From Paracoccaceae bacterium (lineage in GTDB: Bacteria; Pseudomonadota; Alphaproteobacteria; Rhizobiales; Stappiaceae), in contig PARB01000072.1 of assembly GCA_002709505.1 (NCBI GenBank), positions 1 through 43,823 of the forward strand: a DNA stretch of 43,823 nucleotides, read 5' to 3'. The notes beneath the pieces are model-generated. The model made no database searches. It had not been told where the DNA came from and saw only the letters and a list, made by a program, of their open reading frames with translations. The translations under genes and the position numbers were made by a program. Of the stretch, positions 16,871-27,708 are shown one piece after another. Each line of letters begins with the position of its first letter. Within the stretch, counting starts at the first letter, position 1.

Positions 16871-17488
16871 ATGTTCGCAGTGATCAAGACCGGCGGCAAG
16901 CAGTACACTGTCGCCCAGGACGACCTTATCAAGATCGAGAAGCTCGACGGCGAGCCGGGCGAGACCGTGACCTTTGACGAAGTGCTGATGGTTGGTGGCG
17001 GCACCGACACCATGATCGGCGCGCCGCGCGTCGACGGCGCCAGCGTCGTCGGCGAGGTCGTCGACCAGGCCCGCACCCGCAAGATCATCATCTTCAAGAA
17101 GCGCCGCCGCCAGAATTCGCGCCGCCGCAATGGCCACCGCCAGAGCTTCACGCTCGTCAAGATCACCGACATCCTGACGGACGGCAAGAAGCCGGCAGCC
17201 AAGAAGAAGGCCGCTCCGAAGGCCGAGAAGGCCGCCGAAGCCACGGCCGAGGCAGAGCTTCCGGTGCTGTTCACCGCTCCCGAGGGACCGGCGGACGACC
17301 TGAAGAAGATTTCCGGCGTTGGTCCGGTGCTCGAGAAGAAGCTCAATGCGCTCGGCATCACCACCTATGCGCAGGTCGCGGCATTCACCGCGGAAGACAT
17401 CGCCCGCGTCGACGACGCGCTGTCCTTCAAGGGCCGCATCGACCGCGACAACTGGATCGAACAGGCTTCGGAGCTGGCGTCGAAGTAA
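16871..17488 (+). CDS. rplU: 50S ribosomal protein L21 with C-terminal helix-hairpin-helix extension
   Basis: Residues 1-103 are standard bL21, with [12 protein letters not shown] at the start and the RNA-binding [20 protein letters not shown]-type basic loop near 72-91. A Lys/Ala-rich linker (108-128) then leads to an extra domain (about 141-203) containing [20 protein letters not shown], a helix-hairpin-helix motif. Ordinary L21 ends near residue 105; this 205-residue form is seen in Rhizobiales. The ATG at 16871 is preferred over the GTG at 16862 because AAGGA lies 11 bp upstream. It is followed by rpmA after 48 bp. Confidence 0.97.
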   Translation: MFAVIKTGGKQYTVAQDDLIKIEKLDGEPGETVTFDEVLMVGGGTDTMIGAPRVDGASVVGEVVDQARTRKIIIFKKRRRQNSRRRNGHRQSFTLVKITDILTDGKKPAAKKKAAPKAEKAAEATAEAELPVLFTAPEGPADDLKKISGVGPVLEKKLNALGITTYAQVAAFTAEDIARVDDALSFKGRIDRDNWIEQASELASK

Positions 17489-17536
17489 TCGACGCCCCGT
17501 CGCCTCAGGCACAGATTTCGGACGAGGAGTTTCGTC

Positions 17537-17806
17537 ATGGCACATAAAAAAGCAGGTGGTTCGTCACGTAACGGCCGCGATTCCGCGGGCCGCCGTCTCG
17601 GCATCAAGAAGTTCGGCGGCGAAACCGTCGTTCCGGGCAATATCATCGCGCGCCAGCGCGGCACGAAGTGGCATCCGGGCACGGGCGTCGGCATGGGCAA
17701 GGATCACACGATCTTCGCCACCATCGAGGGCAAGGTGACCTTCGAGAACAAGGCCAACAAGCGCACGTTTATTACCGTAACGCCACTCGTAGAAGCTGCA
17801 GAGTAA
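17537..17806 (+). CDS. rpmA: 50S ribosomal protein L27
   Basis: The 89-residue protein opens [16 protein letters not shown], the conserved N-terminus that reaches into the peptidyl-transferase centre, and continues with GIKKFGGE and [13 protein letters not shown], both diagnostic of bL27. The GAGGAG ribosome site precedes the ATG. It is cotranscribed with rplU and ends before two hairpins. Confidence 0.98.
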   Translation: MAHKKAGGSSRNGRDSAGRRLGIKKFGGETVVPGNIIARQRGTKWHPGTGVGMGKDHTIFATIEGKVTFENKANKRTFITVTPLVEAAE

Positions 17807-17824
17807 AGCCGACGTGTTGTTTCC

Positions 17825-17920
17825 AAACCGCCGGCGTCCCATCGACCCGGCGGTTTGAGAAAACCGGCAAGATCGCGACAGATCAGGGGAGATGGGCCGC
17901 CATCTCCCCTTTTCGTTTTT
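17825..17920 (+). terminator. Double hairpin terminator after rpmA
   Basis: The first hairpin (17825-17856) has a 10-bp stem AAACCGCCGG / CCGGCGGTTT but no T run. The second has an 11-bp perfect stem AGGGGAGATGG / CCATCTCCCCT (17885-17895 and 17900-17910), a GCCG loop and TTTCGTTTTT. The second is a textbook rho-independent terminator and closes the rplU-rpmA unit. Confidence 0.9.
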
Positions 17921-17944
17921 GTTGTCGCACTGCCGGAGGACACC

Positions 17945-18546
17945 ATGGTTGCCGATCTTGAAGAGACCCTCGACGAGGAGAGTTTGTGCGCGGCCCTGAC
18001 GCCGCAGGACACCGAGCGGCTGCGTCTCGACGCACCGCGCAGCGACGATCTCGCCGACATCGTCGCCCTCGCCAACAACCGCAAGGTCGCGACCATGGTC
18101 GCAACCATGCCCCATCCCTTCACGCTCGAGGACGCCCGCAATCTGGTGGCGCGCGCCGCCCAGCGCACTGCCCATCGCGCCAAATTCGCGATCCGGATGA
18201 AATCGACGGGTCGCTTTATCGGCGCGGCCGGCTACAGCGCGCTTGAGGACGGCGGGGCCGTGCATCTCGGCTACTGGATCGGCGAGCCGTTCTGGGGCCA
18301 GGGCTATGCGACGGAAGCGGCGCAGGCGATGATCGACTTCGTGTTCTCCGCGACGCCGATCACCCGTCTGACCGGAGCGGCCCGCGTCACCAATCCGGCC
18401 TCGCGGCGGGTGCTGGTGAAATGCGGGTTCCAGTTCCTCGATCAGGGCATGATCATGTCGCGCGGCGCCGGCGGCGCCGTCTCGGTCGACCGTTTCGCCC
18501 TCGACAAGAGCACCTGGACCGCGCTGAAGCGCTGGGGGCGATCGAA

Positions 18547-18565
<19 letters not shown>
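17945..18565 (+). CDS. GNAT-family N-acetyltransferase (RimJ/RimL-like), first of a pair
   Basis: The 206-residue protein has the GNAT core, with the acetyl-CoA loop GYWIGEPFWGQGYATEAA (about residues 112-129) and a later TNPASRRVLVKCGF segment typical of RimJ/RimL-type enzymes. The ATG follows a GGAGG site closely. It lies downstream of the rpmA terminator, overlaps the second acetyltransferase gene by 19 bp, and is in the same direction as obg. The substrate is unknown; acetylation of a ribosomal protein or small amine is only a family-based guess. Confidence 0.9.
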
Positions 18566-20180
<1,615 letters not shown>

Positions 20181-20217
20181 CGCAGCGCGCAAGACGCAAC
20201 ACCGGACCCGGAAGATC

Positions 20218-21417
20218 ATGAGCGAACTTCTCCAGCCCGCAGCCGGCGAAACGGGGCGCCTCTCCCGCTCCCGGCGGATCGTCGTCAAGATCGGTTCCTC
20301 GCTGCTCGTGGCCGATGGCCAGTTGAAGAGAGACTGGCTCGCGGCGCTGTGCGACGATCTCCAGATGCTGGCCAAGGCCGGCGCGGAACTGATCGTCGTC
20401 TCCTCCGGCGCCATCGCGCTGGGGCGCGGCGTGCTCGGCCTTGCCCCCGGCCCGCTGCGGCTTGAACAGGCGCAGGCCGCAGCCTCCGTCGGACAGGTCG
20501 CGCTCGCGCAGGCCTATGCGGAGGCGCTCGGCGCGCGGGGGCTCACGGCAGGGCAAATCCTGCTGACGCTCGGCGACACCGAGGAACGCCGCCGCTACCT
20601 GAACGCCCGCGAGACCATCGCCACACTGCTGAAGCTCGGCGCCGTTCCGATCGTCAACGAGAATGACACCGTCGCGACATCTGAAATCCGCTACGGCGAC
20701 AACGACCGTCTTGCCGCCCGCGTCGCAACCATGTGCAGCGCCGACTGCCTCGTGCTTCTCTCCGATGTCGACGGGCTGTACACGGCCCCGCCGGCGCAGG
20801 ACCCGGATGCGGTCTTCCTGCCGGAAGTGCCGGCGATCACGCCCGAGATCGAGGCCATGGCAGGTGCGGCGGGGTCGGAACTGTCGCGCGGCGGCATGCG
20901 CACCAAGATCGATGCCGCCCGCATCGCCACATCGGCAGGCACGACTATGGCGATTGCCAGCGGCACCCGGATGAACCCGCTTTCGGCAATCGAAAACGGT
21001 GGTCGGGCGACGTGGTTCTCGGCCCGCGCCACGCCGGCGAGCGCGCGCAAGGCCTGGATCGGCGGCCATCTGGAACCGCGCGGCACCCTGGAGCTCGACG
21101 CCGGCGCGATCCGCGCGGTGGTGGCCGGACGCAGCCTGCTGCCCGCCGGCGTGCGCAACATCGACGGCGCCTTCAGCCGCGGCGATGCGGTGCGGATCGT
21201 CGGGCCGGACGGACGGGACATCGGACGCGGCATCGTCGCCTACGACCATCCCGAAGCGCAAATGATCATGGGGCGCAACAGCCGCGAGATCGAGGCGATC
21301 CTGGGCTATGCCGGGCGCGCCGAAATGGTGCATCGCGACGACCTCGTGCTCAGCGACCAGACGATCGACCCCGCCCTTGGCGACAGGGCAGCGGAAGAGG
21401 AAAGCGGACATGCTTGA
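20218..21417 (+). CDS. proB: Glutamate 5-kinase
   Basis: The 399-residue protein has an amino-acid kinase domain ([12 protein letters not shown] near residue 20, [11 protein letters not shown] near 60, [17 protein letters not shown] near 145 and GTGM-like [15 protein letters not shown] near 220) and a C-terminal PUA domain (about 280-370). It phosphorylates glutamate in the first step of proline synthesis and is normally inhibited by proline. It overlaps proA by 8 bp. Confidence 0.97.
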   Translation: MSELLQPAAGETGRLSRSRRIVVKIGSSLLVADGQLKRDWLAALCDDLQMLAKAGAELIVVSSGAIALGRGVLGLAPGPLRLEQAQAAASVGQVALAQAYAEALGARGLTAGQILLTLGDTEERRRYLNARETIATLLKLGAVPIVNENDTVATSEIRYGDNDRLAARVATMCSADCLVLLSDVDGLYTAPPAQDPDAVFLPEVPAITPEIEAMAGAAGSELSRGGMRTKIDAARIATSAGTTMAIASGTRMNPLSAIENGGRATWFSARATPASARKAWIGGHLEPRGTLELDAGAIRAVVAGRSLLPAGVRNIDGAFSRGDAVRIVGPDGRDIGRGIVAYDHPEAQMIMGRNSREIEAILGYAGRAEMVHRDDLVLSDQTIDPALGDRAAEEESGHA

Positions 21418-22696
21418 ACGCACACAGGACAAGGCCGCGGATATCGCCGGCCTGATGCAGGACATCGGAACGCGGGCACGGGCTGCGGCACGCACCCTGG
21501 CGACGGTGCCGAGCCGGCAGAAGGACGACGCCTTGCGCGCGATGGCAGCCCGCGTGCGCAGCGCCCGCGAGGCGATTCTCGCCGCGAATGCGATGGATCT
21601 GGAGACCATGCGCGCGGGCGGCCAGACGGCTGCCTATCTCGACCGCGGCACGCTGACGGACGAGCGCATCGAGGCAATCGCCGCGGGTCTGGAGGCCGTG
21701 GCGGAGCTTGCGGATCCCGTCGGCTCCGTCATCGCGGCCTGGGAGCGGCCGAACGGCCTGAAGATCGAGCGGGTGCGCACGCCGCTCGGCGTGATCGGCG
21801 TCATCTATGAAAGCCGGCCCAATGTAACGGCGGACGCCGGCGCGCTGTGCCTGAAGGCCGGCAATGCCGTGATCCTGCGCGGTGGGTCGGACACGATCCG
21901 CTCCAATCTCGCCATCCACGCGGCGCTGGTGCAGGGATTGGCCGATGCGGGCCTGCCCGAGGCCGCGATCCAGATGGTGCCGGTGACCGACCGGGCCGCC
22001 GTCGGCGAGATGCTTGCAGGCCTCGGCGGCACGCTCGACGTCATCGTGCCGCGCGGCGGCAAGAGCCTCGTCGCCCGGGTCCAGGCGGAAGCGCGGGTCC
22101 CCGTCTTCGCCCATCTGGAAGGCCTGTGCCATCTGGTGATCGACAAGGCGGCCGACCTCGACATGGCCCGCGACATCGCGGTCAATGCCAAGATGCGGCG
22201 AACCGGCATCTGCGGCGCGCTGGAAACCCTGCTGATCGACCGCGCCGTCGCCGCGACCCACCTCAAGCCGATCTGCGCGGCTCTGATCGCGGCCGGATGC
22301 GAGATCCGGGGCGATGCGGCCGTCTGCGCCGCCGTGCCGGAAGCCTCTCCCGCCACCGAAGACGACTGGCGCACCGAATATCTGGACGCGATCCTTTCGG
22401 TCAGGGTCGTCGACGACCTGTCGGCTGCAATCGAGCATATCGAGACCTATGGGTCGCATCACACCGACGGGATCGTCACCGACGACCCGGCAGCGGCCGA
22501 ACGGTTCTTCGCGGAAGTCGACAGCGCCATTCTCACGCTCAACGCCTCGACGCAATTCGCCGACGGCGGCGAATTCGGCATGGGCGGCGAGATCGGGATC
22601 GCGACGGGGCGGATGCATGCGCGCGGTCCCGTCGGGGTGGAGCAGCTCACCAGCTTCAAGTACCGGGTGCGCGGCACCGGACAGGTGCGGCCCTGA
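21410..22696 (+). CDS. proA: Glutamate-5-semialdehyde dehydrogenase (gamma-glutamyl phosphate reductase)
   Basis: The 428-residue aldehyde dehydrogenase-superfamily enzyme has [16 protein letters not shown] near residue 125, LRGGSD near 157 and the catalytic Cys268 in [10 protein letters not shown]. It reduces gamma-glutamyl phosphate to the semialdehyde, the second proline step, and works with ProB on a labile intermediate, which fits the 8-bp overlap (ATGCTTGA). The start follows GGAAGAGGAAAGCGG. Earlier in-frame ATGs lie inside proB and are not used. Confidence 0.97.
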   Translation: MLERTQDKAADIAGLMQDIGTRARAAARTLATVPSRQKDDALRAMAARVRSAREAILAANAMDLETMRAGGQTAAYLDRGTLTDERIEAIAAGLEAVAELADPVGSVIAAWERPNGLKIERVRTPLGVIGVIYESRPNVTADAGALCLKAGNAVILRGGSDTIRSNLAIHAALVQGLADAGLPEAAIQMVPVTDRAAVGEMLAGLGGTLDVIVPRGGKSLVARVQAEARVPVFAHLEGLCHLVIDKAADLDMARDIAVNAKMRRTGICGALETLLIDRAVAATHLKPICAALIAAGCEIRGDAAVCAAVPEASPATEDDWRTEYLDAILSVRVVDDLSAAIEHIETYGSHHTDGIVTDDPAAAERFFAEVDSAILTLNASTQFADGGEFGMGGEIGIATGRMHARGPVGVEQLTSFKYRVRGTGQVRP

Positions 22697-22731
22697 ATGG
22701 TCCGACAGGCGACGCAACGGCGCAGCAGGCG

Positions 22732-23361
22732 ATGAGCGGCACCGGAACGGCAGCCGAGCGCTACCTGCGCATTCCGCATATCGAACCGGGATGCAGCGTC
22801 GGCCTGTTCGGGGGATCCTTCAATCCGCCGCATTCCGGACACCGGCATGTGGCAGATACCGCGCTGAAGCGGCTGGCGCTCGATCAGGTCTGGTGGCTGG
22901 TCACGCCGGGCAATCCGCTGAAGAGCCATGACGAGCTCGAACCGCTGGCCGGACGGATCTCCCGCGTCGAGGACATGGCCGATCATCCGCGCATGCGCGT
23001 CACGGCGCTTGAGGCGCGGCTCGGAACCAGCTATAGCGCCCGCTCCATCGCGCGTTTGCTCAAGCTGCGCCCGGGTGTCCGTTTCGTCTGGGTGATGGGG
23101 GCCGACAATCTTGCGGGCTTCCACCGGTGGCAGGCCTGGCGCTCGATCTTCGAACGCGTTCCGGTCGCGGTGGTCGACCGTCCGGGGGCGACGCTGTCGG
23201 CCCTGTGGTCTCCGGCGGCCCAGACATTCGCAAAGGCGCGGCTCCCGGAAGAGCGGGCACAGCGGCTCGCGAGCCTGGAGCCACCGGTCTGGACCTTTCT
23301 GCATGCGCCGCGCGACCCGATGTCGTCGACGCATTTGCGCTCCGCCGCGCGGCCTTGGTGA
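22732..23361 (+). CDS. nadD: Nicotinate-nucleotide adenylyltransferase
   Basis: The 209-residue protein carries the nucleotidyl-transferase motif GGSFNPPHSGH (27-37) and near its end PMSSTHLRSA, the alpha-phosphate-binding signature SxTxxR. It adenylates nicotinate mononucleotide in NAD synthesis. The only in-frame ATG before the core is at 22732, with a weak AGG site close by. It follows proA by 35 bp and precedes rsfS, a conserved order in alphaproteobacteria. Confidence 0.95.
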   Translation: MSGTGTAAERYLRIPHIEPGCSVGLFGGSFNPPHSGHRHVADTALKRLALDQVWWLVTPGNPLKSHDELEPLAGRISRVEDMADHPRMRVTALEARLGTSYSARSIARLLKLRPGVRFVWVMGADNLAGFHRWQAWRSIFERVPVAVVDRPGATLSALWSPAAQTFAKARLPEERAQRLASLEPPVWTFLHAPRDPMSSTHLRSAARPW

Positions 23362-23513
23362 AACTGCGATGTCTTGAAAAGGCCAACAAGCGAAGCTTAT
23401 CTTTGTTCATGGGGAAGAGTCGTCTCGCACGGCGCGCCTCATGAGGTCGGGCAGCGAACATCCCGTTCGTGCGCCCAAGGATGCAAACTGGACGAAAGGC
23501 AATCCGTCTGAGC

Positions 23514-23924
23514 ATGACCTTCGAAACCGAGGGGACGGCACCGACCGCTCCTCATCACGCCGCAGCCGGCACGCTTGCGCGTGCGAACCTGCACGAAACC
23601 GTCTTGGCCTCCCTGTCCGATTCAAAGGCCGAAGACATCGTCTCAATCGACATCACCGGCAAGTCGCCGATGACCGATCAGGTCGTCGTCGCGTCGGGTC
23701 GTTCGCACCGGCACGTCGGCGCCATCGCCGACCACCTGTTGCGCGACCTCAAGGAAGCCGGACACGGCAGTGCCCGTGTCGAAGGCCTCCCCCAGTGCGA
23801 CTGGGTCCTGATCGATGCCGGTGACGTCATCATCCATGTCTTCCGACCGGAGGTTCGCGCCTTCTACAACATCGAAAAGATGTGGTCGGTGGACGACAAC
23901 ACGCCGGTTCACTACGCCGGCTAG
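23514..23924 (+). CDS. rsfS: Ribosome silencing factor RsfS
   Basis: The ~136-residue protein contains the RsfS core: SLSDSKAEDIVSIDITGKS, then DQVVVASGRSHRHVGAIAD, the ARVEGLPQCDWVLIDAGD strand and the ending VRAFYNIEKMWS. It binds L14 on the 50S subunit and blocks joining with 30S in starvation. In-frame starts at 23469 (GTG) and 23481 (ATG) exist; the ATG at 23514 gives the usual length. The upstream ribosome site is poor. It is in the nadD-rsfS-rlmH order typical for the group. Confidence 0.93.
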   Translation: MTFETEGTAPTAPHHAAAGTLARANLHETVLASLSDSKAEDIVSIDITGKSPMTDQVVVASGRSHRHVGAIADHLLRDLKEAGHGSARVEGLPQCDWVLIDAGDVIIHVFRPEVRAFYNIEKMWSVDDNTPVHYAG

Positions 23925-24200
23925 GCAGTGCGAGCTCCCGGTGACGTTTTCGGGAGCCATGCATGCGAACACCGCGACAGTGCGGTGGCGGGACGGTTGT
24001 GTCCGCCACGCTCCTGACCGCATGTGCCCGGTCGCGCGGCCGCCCGGCCGCGCCCGACTCCGGCCCAAACGCCGATTGCGGGTGCCGGTTCTGAAGGCCG
24101 GTTCTGCAGTCCGGTTCCGGGGGCTGGCTGCGCGGGCCTGTTCCCGGAGCGGCAAACCCCGTGTGTCGCGCCCCTTCCCGGCTGACCGAGCGGAATCCCA
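23925..24200. other. GC-rich gap between rsfS and rlmH
   Basis: No gene is supported in this 276-bp stretch. A 7-bp stem, GCTCCCG / CGGGAGC (23934-23940 and 23951-23957), follows the rsfS stop but has no following T run. Several short direct repeats of CCGGTTC (24080-24120) and Gly/Pro/Arg-coding-like runs occur; no conserved product is apparent. Confidence 0.4.
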
Positions 24201-24683
24201 ATGCGCATCCATATCGCCTGCGTCGGCCGGCTGAAGACCGGCCCGGAACGAACGCTTTTCGATCGGTACGAGGACCGCATCGGCAAGGCGGGGCGGAGCG
24301 TGTCGATCGGTCCGCTGTCCGTCATCGAGCTTGCCGAATCGCGCGCCCAGCGCGGAGACGACCGCAAGGCCGAGGAAGCCCGCGCCCTGCTCGCCGCCCT
24401 GCCCGCCGGAGCGGTGATCATCGCCCTCGACGAAACCGGCAAGACCCGCACAAGCGTGGCGTTCTCCCAGGAACTGCAGGAGCTGCGGGATGCCGGCACG
24501 GCAGATGTGGCCTTTGCCATCGGCGGCCCCGATGGACACGGCCCGGCTTTGCTGGATGCAGCCCGTCTGACGCTTGCGCTCGGGCCGATGACCTGGCCCC
24601 ACCAGATTGCCAGGGTGCTTCTTGCCGAACAGATCTACCGGGCGATCACGATCGCGAGCGGGCATCCCTACCATCGCGTCTGA
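24201..24683 (+). CDS. rlmH: 23S rRNA pseudouridine-1915 N3-methyltransferase
   Basis: The 160-residue SPOUT-fold enzyme begins MRIHIACVGRLKTGPE, with IALDETGKTRTS in the middle and the knot segments FAIGGPDGHG and LALGPMTWPHQIARVLLAEQIYRA near the end, which bind S-adenosylmethionine and form the dimer. It methylates pseudouridine 1915 in helix 69 of 23S rRNA. The frame and length match the family exactly. Confidence 0.97.
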   Translation: MRIHIACVGRLKTGPERTLFDRYEDRIGKAGRSVSIGPLSVIELAESRAQRGDDRKAEEARALLAALPAGAVIIALDETGKTRTSVAFSQELQELRDAGTADVAFAIGGPDGHGPALLDAARLTLALGPMTWPHQIARVLLAEQIYRAITIASGHPYHRV

Positions 24684-24750
24684 ACCTGCCCGCCCGTCTT
24701 TGCCCGTGCGTCCCTGCCCGTATTCCGCCCCAATTGTCCTTTAGCCCTTT

Positions 24751-24788
24751 TAACGAATAGGCAGGGTTTTACGGTTTACCATTCGTTA
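24751..24788. promoter_or_regulatory. Inverted repeat TAACGAAT...ATTCGTTA upstream of envC-like gene
   Basis: Two 8-bp arms, TAACGAAT (24751-24758) and ATTCGTTA (24781-24788), are separated by 22 bp in the 238-bp region before the M23-family gene. TTTACCATTCGTTAG within it loosely resembles the alphaproteobacterial CtrA pattern TTAA-N7-TTAA. A TTGACG element lies at 24792-24797 without a clear -10 partner. Candidate site only. Confidence 0.35.
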
Positions 24789-24921
24789 GGGTTGACGTTT
24801 CGTTAAGAAGACTGAGGCATCCTCGGCCCGTGTGAAAGGCCCGCCTCAGTCCCCGATACGAAATGCCCGTTGTCGGCGGTCTCCGCGCTTGACCGTCGCG
24901 TGATTGCGGGCGGAGTGGTGA

Positions 24922-26298
24922 ATGCGCAAGAAACTGCCCAATGCGTTGCGGACCGGACCGCTGATCGTCGCTTTCTGGCTTGCGGTCGCCTCCAGTTGCT
25001 TGACCGGCTTTGCCGGGCAGGCCTGGGCGCAGGACGAAGCCGGGCAGACATCGGATCCTGAGGCCGCGTCCACAGCGCAGGACTCCCTTGCGACACGCAA
25101 GGCCCGGCGGGAAGAAGAACTCTCCGCGCTGACACGGGACCTGACGTTGTCGGAAGACCGGCAGGCTGCGATCGCCCGCGAGATCCGCATGATCGAGCGC
25201 GACCGCAAGGCCCTCAACGCGGAACTGCTGCGCACGGCGCAACGGGTCACGCAACTCGAAGAGCAACTGGCGGCGACCGAAGACCGGTTGCGTCGCCTCG
25301 GAACAAACGAGGACGCGGTGCGCGCATCATTGGCGGAACGTCAAGATGTCCTGTCCGAGGTACTGGCGGCGCTGCAGCGCATCGGCCAGCACCCGCCGCC
25401 CGCGCTTGCGGTCCGCCCGAAGGACGCGCTGGGTGCTGTCAGAAGCGCGCTTTTGCTCAATGCGGTCATGCCCGAAATTCATCTGGAAGCCCAGGCGCTC
25501 GCCGGGGATCTCTCCACCTTGCGCCAGGTCCGTCTTTCCAGTGCGGCCGAGCGGGACCGGCTCGTCGCCGATGCTAGGCGCCTGACCGAGGAACAGGCCC
25601 GGGTGGAGCTCCTCGTTGCCTCCAAGAAGCAGGAGCGCGAGAGCACCGAGGCGCAGCTTGCAAAGGAACAGGCGCGCTCGGAGAAACTGGCGAGCGAGGC
25701 GGAAAGCCTCAAGGACCTGATCGCGACCATGGAGCGCGACATCGCCAGCGCACGGGCCGCGGCCGAGGCGGCGCGCGACGCCACGAAGGCGCGTGACGGC
25801 AAGGCGGTTCCCGCGGATCCTTTCAGCGATGCCGGGCGGCTTGCTCCGGCGATTTCCTTCGCGCAGGCCAAGGGGAGGCTGAACCTTCCCGTGGCCGGGA
25901 CCACCTTGCGCGACTTCGGCATGGACGACGGCTTCGGCGGACAGACCCGCGGACGCTCCATCGCCACCCGAACAGGGGCGCAGGTCGTGGCCCCCGCGGA
26001 CGGCTGGGTGGTCTATGCCGGACCGTTCCGCTCCTACGGTCAGGTCTTGATCCTGAACGCCGGCGATGGATATCATGTTCTCCTGGCCGGAATGGATCGA
26101 ACCACTGTGGAGCAGGGTCAATTCGTGCTTGCGGGCGAGCCGGTGGCGGCCATGGGCGAAACCCGGGTGGCCAGCGCTGCGACACTCGACCTGTCAGCAC
26201 CGCAGCCGGTGCTCTATGTAGAGTTTAGGAAAGACGGCATTTCGATCGATCCCACCCCGTGGTGGGTTCGGCCCGAAGACGAAAAGGTTCGCGGATGA
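24922..26298 (+). CDS. EnvC-like murein hydrolase activator (degenerate M23 domain)
   Basis: The 458-residue protein has a signal peptide (about 1-36, AWA|QDE), a long coiled coil (about 58-290) and a LytM/M23 domain (about 320-446). The zinc ligands of active M23 peptidases are gone: the HxGxD element reads TRGRSIAT (342-349), the HxH element reads HVLLAGM (385-391) and the last histidine position reads LYVEFR (Tyr432). That pattern fits an EnvC-type activator of amidases rather than a peptidase. It overlaps ctpA by 4 bp (ATGA). In alphaproteobacteria envC-like and ctpA genes commonly sit together. Confidence 0.9.
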   Translation: MRKKLPNALRTGPLIVAFWLAVASSCLTGFAGQAWAQDEAGQTSDPEAASTAQDSLATRKARREEELSALTRDLTLSEDRQAAIAREIRMIERDRKALNAELLRTAQRVTQLEEQLAATEDRLRRLGTNEDAVRASLAERQDVLSEVLAALQRIGQHPPPALAVRPKDALGAVRSALLLNAVMPEIHLEAQALAGDLSTLRQVRLSSAAERDRLVADARRLTEEQARVELLVASKKQERESTEAQLAKEQARSEKLASEAESLKDLIATMERDIASARAAAEAARDATKARDGKAVPADPFSDAGRLAPAISFAQAKGRLNLPVAGTTLRDFGMDDGFGGQTRGRSIATRTGAQVVAPADGWVVYAGPFRSYGQVLILNAGDGYHVLLAGMDRTTVEQGQFVLAGEPVAAMGETRVASAATLDLSAPQPVLYVEFRKDGISIDPTPWWVRPEDEKVRG

Positions 26299-27632
26299 TT
26301 CGGAAAGCTTCCCTCTTGCTGGTCGGTGCGCTCATTGGTGGCGCGACCGTGACGGCCCTGTCACAGATGCCCGTTCGGGTGAGCGGAGTGGCGAATGCAG
26401 CCGCTTCGGATACCTACCGGCAGCTCAACCTGTTCGGCGACGTGTTCGAGCGGGTTCGCTCCGACTATGTCGAAACACCGGACGACGCGGCTTTGATCGA
26501 ATCCGCGATCAACGGCATGCTCAGTTCGCTGGACCCGCATTCGAGCTACCTCTCGCCCAAGCACTTCCGCGACATGCAGGTGCAGACCCGCGGCGAATTC
26601 GGCGGCCTCGGCATCGAGGTCACGATGGAAGACGGCCTGGTCAAGGTGGTCACGCCGATCGACGACACCCCGGCCTTCCAGGCGGGCGTGCTTGCAGGCG
26701 ACCTGATCACCCATCTTGACGGCGAACAGGTCCAGGGCCTGACGCTGTCGGAAGCGGTCGAGAAAATGCGCGGACCGGTCAACACCGGCATCGAGCTGAC
26801 CGTGCGCCGCGAAGGCGTGAGCGAGCCGCTGAAGCTCACCATCACGCGTGATATCATCCGCATCCGCTCCGTGCGCCACCGCGCGGAAGGCGATGTCGGC
26901 TATGTCCGGGTAACCCAGTTCAGCGAGCAGACCTACGATGGTGTGCAGTCGAGCATCGAAGAGCTGAAGAAGACCATCGGCGAGGACAAGCTCAAGGGCT
27001 TCGTGATCGACCTGCGCAACAATCCCGGCGGTCTCCTCGATCAGGCGATTGCCGTCTCCGACGGTTTCCTCAAGCGCGGCGAGATCGTCTCGACACGCGG
27101 GCGCGATTCCGACGAGACGCAGCGTTACAACGCCCGCGCCGGAGATCTTGCGGACGGCTACCCGGTGATCGTCCTGATCAACGGCGGATCGGCTTCGGCC
27201 TCCGAGATCGTGGCCGGCGCGCTTCAGGATCACCGCAGGGCGACCGTGGTGGGCACCCGCTCCTTCGGCAAGGGGTCGGTGCAAACCATCGTACCGCTCG
27301 GCGCCAATGGCGCGATCCGCCTGACCACGGCGCGCTACTACACGCCGTCGGGCGTCTCCATCCAGGCCAAGGGCATCACCCCGGACATCGAGTTCCTTCA
27401 GGAGCTTCCCGAGGAGCTGCGCGGCAAGGTCGAGACGGAAGGCGAAGCCGGGCTGCGCGGGCATCTGAAGGGCGAAGGCGAGGACGAGGAAGGCTCTGGC
27501 AGCCAGGCTTATGTTCCGCCGGACCCGAAGGACGATGCCCAGCTGAACTTCGCTCTGGACCTGCTCAACGGCGTCCAGGTGAACAGCGCCTTCCCGCCGG
27601 TTGGCGATCAGAAAGCCGGCATTCCCAACTGA
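26295..27632 (+). CDS. ctpA: C-terminal processing protease (S41 family)
   Basis: The 445-residue enzyme has an N-terminal membrane or signal helix (about 5-24), a PDZ domain (about 95-185, with GEFGGLGIEV) and the S41 protease domain. The catalytic serine is Ser301 in GGSASASE and the lysine is Lys326 in RSFGKGS; their 25-residue spacing matches E. coli Prc. An acidic tail follows. CtpA cleaves C-termini of periplasmic proteins. Coupling by ATGA to the EnvC-like gene suggests a shared role in cell-wall turnover. Confidence 0.96.
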   Translation: MIRKASLLLVGALIGGATVTALSQMPVRVSGVANAAASDTYRQLNLFGDVFERVRSDYVETPDDAALIESAINGMLSSLDPHSSYLSPKHFRDMQVQTRGEFGGLGIEVTMEDGLVKVVTPIDDTPAFQAGVLAGDLITHLDGEQVQGLTLSEAVEKMRGPVNTGIELTVRREGVSEPLKLTITRDIIRIRSVRHRAEGDVGYVRVTQFSEQTYDGVQSSIEELKKTIGEDKLKGFVIDLRNNPGGLLDQAIAVSDGFLKRGEIVSTRGRDSDETQRYNARAGDLADGYPVIVLINGGSASASEIVAGALQDHRRATVVGTRSFGKGSVQTIVPLGANGAIRLTTARYYTPSGVSIQAKGITPDIEFLQELPEELRGKVETEGEAGLRGHLKGEGEDEEGSGSQAYVPPDPKDDAQLNFALDLLNGVQVNSAFPPVGDQKAGIPN

Positions 27633-27708
27633 TAAATCGATGACCGTCCGCGGCGGCCGTAGGGAGCGGCAGCCGCGGACGCCCGTCAAACGCGGCAAAT
27701 GAGGTATC

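Noticed and set aside
23925-24200. Possible small RNA or gene in the GC-rich gap before rlmH
   Set aside because: No promoter, terminator with T run or conserved product could be seen, so no call was made beyond noting the gap.
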